Source of the DNA: Nitrospinota bacterium | GTDB lineage: Bacteria > Nitrospinota_A > UBA7883 > JACRLM01 | NCBI GenBank assembly: GCA_016208975.1 | Contig: JACQXA010000004.1 | Span: forward strand, 62,001-126,000 | Length of the DNA stretch: 64,000 nucleotides | Direction: 5' to 3' | Shown here: positions 42,581 to 51,505 of the stretch, piece after piece | How the letters are laid out: the number at the start of each line of letters is the position of its first letter | Position numbering within the stretch: position 1 is the stretch's first letter | The notes under the pieces: model-generated | Databases searched by the model: none | Told to the model about the DNA's origin: nothing | What the model saw: only the letters and a program-made list of their open reading frames with translations | Made by a program: the position numbers and the translations under genes

Positions 42581-45193
42581 TCACCTGTTTTTTGGAGCTT
42601 CGTATGCCCCGGCGCCCCTGCCGTCGGAAATGAACAGCGCACCCCGGTCTTCATTGTAAAAAATCACCGGTTCTCCATCGAAATCGGCTATTTCAGCGAC
42701 CTTTATCCTGGTGAATGGGTGATCCAGGGTGATGAGCCTTGTTTTCACCCAATCTCCCTGTACGCTGGACGTGGCGGCCAGATGATACCCCTCCTGGTCC
42801 TCCCAAAGCAGTTTCACCCTGTCCAGACGGGGGATGCCGTAAAACTCCCCTAGCGTCCTGCCCCGGGCGTTGTCCACCACCATGAGTTTCCTTTCCGCCG
42901 GGCAGGTTAACGCGGGCATTTTCCCTATCATTCCCGCGCAAACGCACCCCTCAGGATATTTGAACGCCATGGCCCCGGTGGTTTTGTCCACCGCCGCCTG
43001 CCGGGCGAATAAGGTATTCCCCCCATAGGTTTCTTCAGTGGCGAAACTCAACGGCTCTTCATATTTCCACACCGCCGCGCCGGTGGAGGGGATCAGCGTC
43101 ATGGAGTTGAACCTGCCGGAAAAAAGGTAAGCCCCCTCCGCCCCCGGCGCCACGGGTTTTAATCCCGCCGCCCGGGACAACGGCGCGCCATCCCTCTGGC
43201 TTATCACCCGTGAGCCATGGCCAGTAACCGAAATTATCAGCGTGTCTCTGGCGGTGGTGATAGCGGTAATCCGCCCATCCGCCGGAACGCTCCACATTTT
43301 CTTGCCGGCCTTATCGAAGGCCGTTACCTGATCGCCGCCAGCCACGGCCAGTCCGTTAGGCGTAAAAGCCCATGCCGTGGCCGGGTAGCCGGGAAGCTTG
43401 GCCGTCCACGCCAGGGAACCGTTCTTCCAGGAAACAGCCCCTATAAAACCGGAGCCGTCCTTTTTGCCGATGACAAAATATAGGCTGGAGCCTGGATCCG
43501 CCAGTATCCTCTCAACCCCCTGGGCGGCGGATATCCACAACGGTTTGCCTGTGGCGACATCAAAGGCCGTCAGTTCCCCTCCAATCAATACGGCGGCCAT
43601 GTTGGGCCCGTTGAGCGTGGCTACGCTATCCGCCTTAACGCGCCATTTGGCCGGAAGTGAAACATACCCCGGCGCCGTCACACCCCCCAAAGCCGTGGCG
43701 GCCACCCGCAACGCCTCCCCTTTCAACTGATACCCGGCCAGCGACAACATGCCAGCCATAACAATCAGGGAGGCGGCTCCGATTTTCTCTTTTTGCCCCC
43801 CGTTCAGCGTAACCACCAGCGTTCCCGCCAGCCTGTCATGTACGCCGCGCCGCAGAGGGTCTTTAAACGCCGCGAGGTAGCCTATGAACGGGAATAAAGC
43901 TACTAGTGAAAGCAACAGGTATCCTGTCCGCGCCAAAGACGAGGCTGGCTTTGGCGGCTCCCCGCTCTCCGAATCCACCACAGCCACGCCGCACAAACGC
44001 TGAATTGGTGTCGCTCCCCATTTCGTTACCGGGTAATAAAAATAGCCGATGAACAAGACCGACGCCATGGTGGAGTAAACAATCTTTGAGGCTGGATACG
44101 CTTCCCACGGAAACAGGACGGTGAGAAGCGCGGCGAACATTAGGAACTCGAAAACCTTGATGGATCCCCGCAGGGCCAAACCTGCGGGCATAAGCCCTTC
44201 CGCCGGGGAATCTAGCGATGGTGTTTCCCCCGCTTTGGCCTCTTTGGGCAGGCATTCGGGGCAATAAACCCTCCCGTCGAACCGGTTATGGCAGGAAAGG
44301 CATACCGCTTTGGCGCATGCCGCGCAAACTGCCACCGCCGGAGTGTCTTTATGATTCTCGCAGACCGGAGCCGAAGGGACTATCAACGCCTCGTCCTTTT
44401 TCATCTCGCGGATTTTGAGCAGAATCTTGTTTTTCACAGCCAGGTCGAACCGGCGCTCATGGATGTCCGCCATGCGCGCCACGAAATCTTTCATGGAGAA
44501 TTTCATTAAAGACCGGTCTTGCCCCGCTGTTTTATAATCGGCGGCGGCCAATAGCTCCTCCACGGGCGCGCCGGGGAAAAACTGCGCCTCGCCCATGGGG
44601 TCGGCCAATATCCACGGAGAATGGTTCGAGGCTATCGCGAACTTCTCGCCGGTTTCCCCCATGGGGGCTATCACCATTATCTCCGCCCGCTCCGATGGCG
44701 GCTCGAAAAGCGCCAAGGCGTATAATTTTCGTTCTTTGTTGGCGAAAAGCCGCTCGAACCGGCGAGGTATCAACGAATCAACCACCCGGTCCATCACGGG
44801 GATGAACCCATGGCCCCGCAAGGATGAAGTGACCCCGTTAAGCAGTTTCTTATCAATCTCCGGAGCCTTTGGAAGGCTGGTTCTGGAGTATTTCAACAAC
44901 CGTCCTTTGAACGCGGGCTTTACCAGCGGCCGCCTGGTGGCGCGGCCGATGAACCATCCCGCGGCCAGGGACGCGGCGGCGGTGGCCCGGCCCCAGCCCG
45001 TTTTATCCCCGGTTTCCGCGAGGATAACATCTTTTAACTGGAAAGCGTTGAGGTTTACGCCGAACAGCTTGTTGTCGTATGGATCTTCCCGCCGTTCCTT
45101 CACTACTGTTCCGCAGGCGGAGCATTTAGCGCCAAGGACGCCTTCCGGATCCATTAATCCGCACCGGACGCAAACAATCCCCTGCCCCGTCAT
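42581..45193 (-). CDS. Zinc-ribbon / RDD membrane / PQQ-propeller multidomain protein
   Basis: This 870-residue protein is a mosaic. Residues 8-27 form a zinc ribbon (CVRC, CSAC). After a soluble region of about 200 residues comes a B-box-like cysteine cluster at 278-314 (CENH, CAAC, CLSC, CPEC). An RDD-type membrane module follows at about 345-465 (QRLCGVAVVD, then DPLRRGVHDRLAG). From about 470 there is another helix and then a long beta-propeller of PQQ-like repeats to the end. The start ATG at 45193 overlaps the preceding gene stop (ATGA), so translation is coupled. The propeller would be periplasmic and the ribbons cytoplasmic. Function is unknown. Confidence 0.88.
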   Translation of the reverse strand: MTGQGIVCVRCGLMDPEGVLGAKCSACGTVVKERREDPYDNKLFGVNLNAFQLKDVILAETGDKTGWGRATAAASLAAGWFIGRATRRPLVKPAFKGRLLKYSRTSLPKAPEIDKKLLNGVTSSLRGHGFIPVMDRVVDSLIPRRFERLFANKERKLYALALFEPPSERAEIMVIAPMGETGEKFAIASNHSPWILADPMGEAQFFPGAPVEELLAAADYKTAGQDRSLMKFSMKDFVARMADIHERRFDLAVKNKILLKIREMKKDEALIVPSAPVCENHKDTPAVAVCAACAKAVCLSCHNRFDGRVYCPECLPKEAKAGETPSLDSPAEGLMPAGLALRGSIKVFEFLMFAALLTVLFPWEAYPASKIVYSTMASVLFIGYFYYPVTKWGATPIQRLCGVAVVDSESGEPPKPASSLARTGYLLLSLVALFPFIGYLAAFKDPLRRGVHDRLAGTLVVTLNGGQKEKIGAASLIVMAGMLSLAGYQLKGEALRVAATALGGVTAPGYVSLPAKWRVKADSVATLNGPNMAAVLIGGELTAFDVATGKPLWISAAQGVERILADPGSSLYFVIGKKDGSGFIGAVSWKNGSLAWTAKLPGYPATAWAFTPNGLAVAGGDQVTAFDKAGKKMWSVPADGRITAITTARDTLIISVTGHGSRVISQRDGAPLSRAAGLKPVAPGAEGAYLFSGRFNSMTLIPSTGAAVWKYEEPLSFATEETYGGNTLFARQAAVDKTTGAMAFKYPEGCVCAGMIGKMPALTCPAERKLMVVDNARGRTLGEFYGIPRLDRVKLLWEDQEGYHLAATSSVQGDWVKTRLITLDHPFTRIKVAEIADFDGEPVIFYNEDRGALFISDGRGAGAYEAPKNR

Positions 45194-46686
45194 AGCGCCG
45201 CTCCGGACACGAAATAATAAAACGACAGGGCCACATAAGCCGGATACAAGAACAAAGGAGCAAATCCTGTGGCCACCGCCACCGCCAACGCCAGAACGCC
45301 CCCTAACGTGGCTTTTCGCTCCACCCGGGGGGTAAGAAGCCGGGGCGCGGCGGCTTTTAATATCCACCAACCGTCCAGGGGGGGGAAGGGAAGCAGGTTG
45401 AAGGCCCCCACCAGAAGGTTTATAACCGCGCCCAGGGCCGTAAGCTCCAACGCGACGAACCAGAAAGGCTCCAGGTATCCGGCCCCGGCTTTGATCGGGT
45501 CGGAAAGAGCGGCGGTGAACCACACATGGCTTTCAGGGTGGATGGAGTTATGGGCCGCCGCCAGGACCATAAACAGGATGAACATGGCGTAAGAGACCAT
45601 AAAACTTGTGAACGGCCCCATACCCGCCGTTAACACCGCTCCCAAAGGCTGGCGTTTCATGTTAACCGGGTTAAAGGGAGCGGATTTCGCCCAGCCGAAC
45701 ACCACACCCCCGGCAAGATATGCAAATAGCGGGACAACCGCGCTACCTATCGTGGAGAAATGGCTCAAAGGGTTCAACGTCACCCTGCCGGATTTCAATG
45801 CGGTGTCGTCCCCCAGAAATAGGGCGCACACTCCATGCCCCAGTTCGTGAAGGCTCAACGCCAGCCAAACCGTATAGAAAAGCGAAAGGTACAGAAGCCA
45901 CGGGGTTGCCGCCGAGTCCGGCCCGGCCACCCCCCTTATCGCTATAAGAAACAGTGGGAACGCAACCCACCCGGACGCGTAGATTTTCGTTTTCCGCCCG
46001 GCGGCCCCAATCAATCCGGTGATGATCTCGATGGGAGATGTCGTTTCCACCTGCGCCTCATGGGCGCGTTTCATGGCCGCTACGCTTTCTTCGAGCCGCT
46101 TGTTGTCTTCGGCGATCTTGAGCATAAGCGCGGCCTGCGCGTTTCCTGGCTCCAGCTCAATGAGCTTCTTCAAAAACCCTTCCCCCTGGGCGTACCGTTT
46201 ACGCTGTATATGGAGCATGGAGGCCTTTAACAGGGATTCCCTGTGGGACGGGTCTATCTCCAGTATTTTTGTATAGGCCGCCAGAGCCTCGTATAAAAGG
46301 TTTTGTCTGGAGCAGGCGGTAGCCAAAGCCTGGAGGATATCAATGTTCCGCGGGACTTTATCCGAAGCGGCCCGGAATTTTATGACGGCGGCAGGATATT
46401 TCTTATCGTTAAAAAGCGCGGCTCCTTCAATGAGAAGTTCCTTGGCCTGTAAATTCGCTTCCCTTTCATCGCCGGCTCCGGCCTTTAATTCAACCTTGGG
46501 AGAGGCGCCAACGGCCTTGCTATCCTTTTGTGGAGCCCCTATTGTTCCGGCGGCCGGCTGTGGAGGGAATATCAAAGAGTTGCCGCATTTGACGCAACGG
46601 GCCCTAATTGAACCATCCGGAGACTTCACGCCGCCGGAGAAGCTCTTGCTTCCGCAATAAGGGCACTTGCTTTCTGACCCCGCCAA
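45190..46686 (-). CDS. Zinc-ribbon / TPR / site-2 protease (M50) fusion
   Basis: The 498-residue protein has a zinc ribbon at 8-34 (CPYC, CVKC), a linker, about three TPR repeats at 80-200, and an M50 membrane protease domain from about 235. The protease has HELGH at 280-284 and the second metal motif NLLPFPPLDGWW at 430-441, so it should be active. Site-2 proteases cut membrane-bound regulators. An attached ribbon and TPR is an unusual front end. The start is TTG at 46686 with AAGTGG before it; no ATG is available. It is the first gene of a coupled pair. Confidence 0.9.
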   Translation of the reverse strand: MAGSESKCPYCGSKSFSGGVKSPDGSIRARCVKCGNSLIFPPQPAAGTIGAPQKDSKAVGASPKVELKAGAGDEREANLQAKELLIEGAALFNDKKYPAAVIKFRAASDKVPRNIDILQALATACSRQNLLYEALAAYTKILEIDPSHRESLLKASMLHIQRKRYAQGEGFLKKLIELEPGNAQAALMLKIAEDNKRLEESVAAMKRAHEAQVETTSPIEIITGLIGAAGRKTKIYASGWVAFPLFLIAIRGVAGPDSAATPWLLYLSLFYTVWLALSLHELGHGVCALFLGDDTALKSGRVTLNPLSHFSTIGSAVVPLFAYLAGGVVFGWAKSAPFNPVNMKRQPLGAVLTAGMGPFTSFMVSYAMFILFMVLAAAHNSIHPESHVWFTAALSDPIKAGAGYLEPFWFVALELTALGAVINLLVGAFNLLPFPPLDGWWILKAAAPRLLTPRVERKATLGGVLALAVAVATGFAPLFLYPAYVALSFYYFVSGAAL

Positions 46687-46770
46687 ACCACTTAACCCGT
46701 TAAAGTTTTCAGGCTAGGTTATCGTATGCCATAAGGCATTGGGATTCAAGCGCCAGCGGTCCACCAGGCG

Positions 46771-46804
46771 CAAAAAAACCGGGCCGTCTAAAAAGACGGC
46801 CCGG
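46771..46804 (-). terminator. Strong intrinsic terminator of the ribosomal protein/rpoA cluster
   Basis: On the minus strand CCGGGCCGTCT and AGACGGCCCGG form an 11-bp stem with a 4-base loop, followed by seven T. It lies about 25 bases after the rplQ stop. Confidence 0.92.
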
Positions 46805-46829
46805 CGCGTTATGGCGTGGGGAAAACCCC

Positions 46830-47246
46830 TTATTGGGCGGGCTGGGCCTCCGCCGCCTTGCGGGTGCGTTTCTTCGGAGCGGCGGACTCGTCTCTGTCTA
46901 CAAGCTCCACGATGGCCATGGGAGCCGAATCGCCTACCCTGAAGCCCAGCTTGTAAATGCGGGTATAGCCGCCGGGCCTGTCTTTGTAGCGCTCTGCCAG
47001 CGGGCCGAACAGCTTGGCCACCACGTCTTTGCCGCGGACGAAAGACAGCGCCTTGCGCCGGTGGGCCAGAGAGCCCTTCTTGCCCAAAGTGACCATCTGC
47101 TCGGCCACACGGCGAAGCTCTTTGGCTTTGGGCAGGGTGGTGGTTATCCTCTCGAACGCCAGCAGGGAGCTAACCATGTTGCGGAACATGGACACCCTGT
47201 GGCTCGTTGTCCTGCTGAAATGCTTTTTCTGCTTTAAATGACGCAT
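46830..47246 (-). CDS. rplQ: 50S ribosomal protein L17
   Basis: The 138-residue protein begins [17 protein letters not shown] and has [23 protein letters not shown]-type L17 features and [20 protein letters not shown]. An alanine/lysine-rich tail follows. It is the last gene of the cluster, after rpoA. Confidence 0.97.
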   Translation of the reverse strand: MRHLKQKKHFSRTTSHRVSMFRNMVSSLLAFERITTTLPKAKELRRVAEQMVTLGKKGSLAHRRKALSFVRGKDVVAKLFGPLAERYKDRPGGYTRIYKLGFRVGDSAPMAIVELVDRDESAAPKKRTRKAAEAQPAQ

Positions 47247-47280
47247 CCTAAACCTCTATTCTGTTCACCAGGGCGGGCCG

Positions 47281-48294
47281 TTACAGGCTAACCGAACCCT
47301 GTTCGAGCATTACCAGCTCTTCCCTGTACTCATCGATGTTCATGCCAAGGTGGAGCCCCATCCCTTCAAGGATTTCCTTTATCTCGTTGAGGGACTTGCG
47401 CCCGAAGTTCCGGGTCTTGAGCATTTCCTGGTCGGTCTTGCCCACAAGCTCCATAATGGTCTTTATGCTCGCGTTCTTCAGGCAGTTATATGAACGCACC
47501 GAAAGCTCCAGTTCCTCCACGCTTTTGCGCAGATTTATGGCCACGCGCAACCTGTCCTGGTTGAGCACTTTCGTGGGCAGTTCCTCCTGCTCCTCGAAAT
47601 TTATGAAAATCTGCAGATGATCCTTAAGGGTCTTGGCGGCTTGGGCCAAAGCGTCCTCCGGCTTTATGGAGCCGTTGGTGGTGACCTCCAGGATCAGCTT
47701 GTCGTAATCGGAAGACTGCTCCACGCGGGTTTTTTCCACGCGGAAGGCCACTTTAAGCACGGGGGAGAACACGGAGTCCACCGGGATCACGGAGATGTCC
47801 CAGTTGGGGTTCTGGTTCCGCTCGGCCGGGGCGTAACCCCTGCCGCGCCGCACTATCATCTCAATCTTGAGCTTCGCCTTATCCTCGGTAAGGGTTGCGA
47901 TGTGCAGATCCTTGTTGAGGATAGTAACGCCGGCCGGAGCCTCGATATTACCCGCTTTCACCTCTCCTTTTCCGCTGGCGGAAAGGATAAGCGTTGCGTC
48001 GTCATCGGTGTCTTTGTGGAGCACCAGCTGTTTAAGGTTGAGGATGATGTCGGAGACATCCTCCACCACCCCGTCAATGTTGGAGAACTCGTGATGCACC
48101 CCCTCAAACTTCACCGCCACCACGGCCGTCCCCGGGATAGAGGAAAGCAGAAGCCGACGCAAAGAATTGCCTATGGTGGTGCCGAAACCGCGTTCAAATG
48201 GCTCGGCCACGAAAAGGGAATAGTTTGTCTGTTTGGTTTTTGGATCGATCTCCAGCTTTTTAGGCTTAACCAATCCCTGCCAGGCCGTTTTCAT
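47281..48294 (-). CDS. rpoA: RNA polymerase subunit alpha
   Basis: The 337-residue protein has the dimerisation domain (AEPFERGFGTTIGNSLRRLLLSS) and the C-terminal DNA-binding domain (LELSVRSYNCLKNASI, TRNFGRKSLNEIKEIL). AGGAGG lies just before the ATG. It sits between rpsD and rplQ as in most bacteria. Confidence 0.98.
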   Translation of the reverse strand: MKTAWQGLVKPKKLEIDPKTKQTNYSLFVAEPFERGFGTTIGNSLRRLLLSSIPGTAVVAVKFEGVHHEFSNIDGVVEDVSDIILNLKQLVLHKDTDDDATLILSASGKGEVKAGNIEAPAGVTILNKDLHIATLTEDKAKLKIEMIVRRGRGYAPAERNQNPNWDISVIPVDSVFSPVLKVAFRVEKTRVEQSSDYDKLILEVTTNGSIKPEDALAQAAKTLKDHLQIFINFEEQEELPTKVLNQDRLRVAINLRKSVEELELSVRSYNCLKNASIKTIMELVGKTDQEMLKTRNFGRKSLNEIKEILEGMGLHLGMNIDEYREELVMLEQGSVSL

Positions 48295-48334
48295 GCCACC
48301 TCCTAGTGGGTAATATATCTTCCAAAGAGTCCGA

Positions 48335-48961
48335 CTACTTGGAGTACAACTCCACTATCAACTGCTCTTGTATGGGCAGTTGCACGCTATCTCTCGAAGG
48401 CATGTCGCTCACCACGCCGCGAAGCGCCGCCCTGTCCAGCGATAGCCAGTCAGGCACCTGGCTGTCCGACTTTTTCTCCAGGTTCGAGGCGATAACAATA
48501 AGCTTGTCGCTCCCGGCGCAAACGGTGATCTGATCACCTTTTTTCACGCGGAAAGAGGGTATGTCCACCTTCCGGCCGTTCACCATGAAATGCCCATGGC
48601 GCGCCATCTGCCGGGCCTGGGACGGGCTGGAGGCGAAGCCCAGCTTCACCAGCACGCTGTCCAGCCTGGTCTCAAGAAGCCGAAGAAGGTTCTCGCCGGT
48701 AACGCCGCGAATCCGCTCCGCCTTCTCAAAATAGCCCCGGAACTGACGCTCCAGGACACCGTATATCCTCTTGACCTTCTGCTTTTCGCGAAGCTGAAGG
48801 CCGTATTCTTTCATTTTGCCCCTCATCTGGCCGGCCATGCCAGGCGGATAGGCGCGCCTCTCTACGGCGCACTTCTTGGACAGGCAACGCTCTCCCTTCA
48901 AGAAAAGCTTCATACCCTCGCGCCGGCACATGCGGCAAACGGGGCCAACGTATTTTCCCAA
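48335..48961 (-). CDS. rpsD: 30S ribosomal protein S4
   Basis: The 208-residue protein has the four-cysteine zinc form near the N-terminus (CRMC, then C26 and C31), followed by KRIYGVLERQFRGYF and the S4 domain (LDSVLVKLGFASSPSQARQMARHGHF). The start appears to be TTG at 48961, supported by AAGGAG six bases upstream. Confidence 0.97.
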   Translation of the reverse strand: MGKYVGPVCRMCRREGMKLFLKGERCLSKKCAVERRAYPPGMAGQMRGKMKEYGLQLREKQKVKRIYGVLERQFRGYFEKAERIRGVTGENLLRLLETRLDSVLVKLGFASSPSQARQMARHGHFMVNGRKVDIPSFRVKKGDQITVCAGSDKLIVIASNLEKKSDSQVPDWLSLDRAALRGVVSDMPSRDSVQLPIQEQLIVELYSK

Positions 48962-49001
48962 AACCTTCTCCTTCCAGACTCCAGTAAAACCTGTCCGAGC
49001 G

Positions 49002-49403
49002 TCAGACCCTGCGGCGCTTGGACGGCCTGCAACCGTTATGCGGGATAGGGGTGACGTCTTTTATAAGATCCACCTCAAGACCGGCGGCCTGCAAGGCCCG
49101 AACCGCCGCCTCGCGCCCAGCGCCGGGCCCGTTAATGAACACCTCCACCTTCCGCATCCCCATTTCTATGGCTTTGCGGGCGGCGTTCTCCGCCGCCATC
49201 TGCGCGGCGAAGGGGGTGCTCTTCCGGGAGCCCTTGAACCCCTGCGCGCCGGATGACGACCAGGCCACCACGTTCCCCGTAGGGTCGGTGATGGTGATTA
49301 TGGTGTTGTTGAACGTGGACCGCACATGGGCCACGCCCACGGCGCCAACCTTCTTAAGCCGCTTTTTAGGCGCGGCCGCCTTCACCTGCTTTTTCTCTGC
49401 CAT
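49002..49403 (-). CDS. rpsK: 30S ribosomal protein S11
   Basis: The 133-residue protein has [36 protein letters not shown], and ends [16 protein letters not shown]. It lies between rpsM and rpsD. Confidence 0.98.
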   Translation of the reverse strand: MAEKKQVKAAAPKKRLKKVGAVGVAHVRSTFNNTIITITDPTGNVVAWSSSGAQGFKGSRKSTPFAAQMAAENAARKAIEMGMRKVEVFINGPGAGREAAVRALQAAGLEVDLIKDVTPIPHNGCRPSKRRRV

Positions 49404-49465
49404 ATCCCGTTTTTTCGCTAAACCGTTAACCGGCCCGCCGCCATATGGCGGCCATCAGCCGAAAG

Positions 49466-49849
49466 CTACTTCTTCGCTTCCTTGCGCCGCCCAGACCCGG
49501 CGGTTTTCACAGGGCCCTTGCGGGTGCGAGCGTTTGTCCTGGTGCGCTGGCCCCGTACCGGAAGCCCCTTGCGGTGCCTCAGGCCACGGTAACAACCTAT
49601 GTCCATCAGGCGCTTTATGTTCATCTGCACGTCGCGGCGCAGATCGCCCTCAACCTGGTGCTGTTTCTCTATGATGCTCCTCAGGTTGTTCACGTCGTTC
49701 TCGGTCAGGTCTTTAACCCTGATGTCGCCGTTCACGTTGGCGTCTTTCAATATCTTCTTGGCCGTAGCGGGGCCTATCCCATAGATGTAGGTCAACGCCA
49801 CCTCAACCCTTTTGTCCCTCGGGATGTCGATCCCAGCGATGCGGGCCAT
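49466..49849 (-). CDS. rpsM: 30S ribosomal protein S13
   Basis: The 127-residue protein begins [20 protein letters not shown] and has [11 protein letters not shown] and [25 protein letters not shown]. It lies between rpmJ and rpsK. Confidence 0.98.
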   Translation of the reverse strand: MARIAGIDIPRDKRVEVALTYIYGIGPATAKKILKDANVNGDIRVKDLTENDVNNLRSIIEKQHQVEGDLRRDVQMNIKRLMDIGCYRGLRHRKGLPVRGQRTRTNARTRKGPVKTAGSGRRKEAKK

Positions 49850-49881
49850 ATACTCTCCTTACCTCGTTCCCTCTGGAAAAA

Positions 49882-49995
49882 CTAACCCTGTCTTTGCTTG
49901 TGCTTCGGATTTTCGCATATCACGCGTATCTTGCCGTTGCGCTTTATTACCTTGCACTTGTCGCAAATGGTCTTTACAGACGATCTTACCTTCAT
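49882..49995 (-). CDS. rpmJ: 50S ribosomal protein L36
   Basis: The 37-residue product starts [19 protein letters not shown] and ends [12 protein letters not shown]. It has the zinc ligands C11, C14, C27 and H32. It lies between map and rpsM. Confidence 0.96.
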   Translation of the reverse strand: MKVRSSVKTICDKCKVIKRNGKIRVICENPKHKQRQG

Positions 49996-50077
49996 AAAAT
50001 CACCGCCTCTTGGCTTACTGATATTATCCGCGTCGAAAAAGGGTTATTTTAACAGACATAAATTAAATTACACAACA

Positions 50078-50833
50078 TTATTTTTGTGAAATACTTAAAA
50101 TCTCGTATCCTTCGGCGGTTACGGCCACGGAATGCTCAAAATGGGCCGATAAAGCGCCGTCGGAGGTCTTCACCGTCCACCCGTCCCGCAATATAACCAC
50201 TTCCGCCGTTCCGGCGTTTATCATGGGCTCTATGGCCAGCACCATCCCTTTTCTTAAGGCCGGGCCGCGCCCGGGCCGCCCGAAATTGGGCACCTGCGGG
50301 TCCTCATGGGGCTGGGAGCCTATCCCATGCCCCACAAATGATGTGACCACGGAAAAACCCTGGCTCTCCGCGTGGGTCTGCACGGCGTTGGAAATGTCTG
50401 AAACATGGCCGCCGGGCCGTATCTGGGAGATGCCTTTCATCAGCGCGTCCCTGGTGACTTTTATAATCTTCCCGGCCTCCGGGCTTACGGCGCCCACGGG
50501 AAGGGTGCGGGCGGAGTCGCCATAATAGCCATCCTTCTCGGCTCCCAGGTCCAGCCCTATTATGTCCCCTTCCTTCAGCGCATAACTGCCCGGGATGCCA
50601 TGCACCACCCCCTCGTTCACCGCCACGCAAAGGGCGTTGGGAAAACCGCGATAACCTTTAAACGAGGGTCTGCCCCCCATTTTTTTTATTATTTTTTCGG
50701 CTTCCCTGTCCAACTCCGCGGTGGTGACGCCCGGGCGGACAATCTCTTCGAGCCTGTCCAGCGCCGCGGAAACGATCTGGTTGGCGGCGCGAATCTTGTC
50801 TATCTCTTCGTCTGTCCTGTAATTTATGGCCAT
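50078..50833 (-). CDS. map: Type I methionine aminopeptidase
   Basis: The 251-residue enzyme removes initiator methionine. The metal ligands are visible in GLDLGAEKDGYYGDSART, GHGIGSQPHEDPQVPNFG, AIEPMIN and HFEHSVAVT. Its ATG overlaps the adk stop by one base (TGATG). Confidence 0.97.
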   Translation of the reverse strand: MAINYRTDEEIDKIRAANQIVSAALDRLEEIVRPGVTTAELDREAEKIIKKMGGRPSFKGYRGFPNALCVAVNEGVVHGIPGSYALKEGDIIGLDLGAEKDGYYGDSARTLPVGAVSPEAGKIIKVTRDALMKGISQIRPGGHVSDISNAVQTHAESQGFSVVTSFVGHGIGSQPHEDPQVPNFGRPGRGPALRKGMVLAIEPMINAGTAEVVILRDGWTVKTSDGALSAHFEHSVAVTAEGYEILSISQK

Positions 50834-51477
50834 CAGGACGAAAGCGTTTCCATCACCTGCCTGCTCACTTCATCAATGGCGGCGGCTCCGTCGAACATTT
50901 TGTATTTTCCACGCCCCTCGTAAAACGACCGGAGCGCCTGGGCCTGCTGGCGGTAAACCTCGAACCGTTTGAGGATGGTCTCTTCCTTGTCGTCGTCCCG
51001 CTGATACAGCTGGCCGCCGCACCTGTCGCACACGCCTTCGCTTTTCGGCGGGTTGTGGGTTATGTGGAACATCTGGCCGCACTGTTTGCACACCCTCCGG
51101 CCGGTGAGCCTGTCCAAAAGCAAAGACGGCTCCACGTTGAAGTCGAGCACGTAGTCCATCTCCGCGCCTAGCTCGTTGAGGGCCACGCACAGGGCCTCCG
51201 CCTGTTTTACCGTGCGGGGGAACCCGTCCAGTATGAAACCTTCCAGGCAGTCCGGCTGGGTGATACGGTCGTTTATTATGCCTATCACCACCTCGTCGGG
51301 CACAAGCTCCCCGGCGTCCATATACTTCTTTGCGGTCAGGCCCATGGGGGTCCTGTCCTTGATTGCCTGACGGAGAATGTCCCCTGTGGATATCTGGGGA
51401 ATGCCGAACCTGTCCGTGATGATCTTGGCCTGCGTGCCCTTGCCCGCCCCCGGCGGACCCAGCAATATCAATCGCAT
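50833..51477 (-). CDS. adk: Adenylate kinase
   Basis: The 214-residue enzyme (ATP + AMP = 2 ADP) has GPPGAGKGTQA, DGFPRTVKQAE and a zinc-type LID with CKQC and CDRC, typical of non-enteric bacteria. It lies between secY and map. Confidence 0.98.
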   Translation of the reverse strand: MRLILLGPPGAGKGTQAKIITDRFGIPQISTGDILRQAIKDRTPMGLTAKKYMDAGELVPDEVVIGIINDRITQPDCLEGFILDGFPRTVKQAEALCVALNELGAEMDYVLDFNVEPSLLLDRLTGRRVCKQCGQMFHITHNPPKSEGVCDRCGGQLYQRDDDKEETILKRFEVYRQQAQALRSFYEGRGKYKMFDGAAAIDEVSRQVMETLSS

Positions 51478-51505
51478 TTCAAGCGCCTCCGCCTGAAGTG
51501 AATAA

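Noticed and set aside
45194-45523. 110-codon N-terminal extension of the RDD/PQQ protein
   Set aside because: It is antisense-like sequence inside the site-2 protease gene in another frame; the ATG at 45193 overlaps the stop in the usual coupled way.
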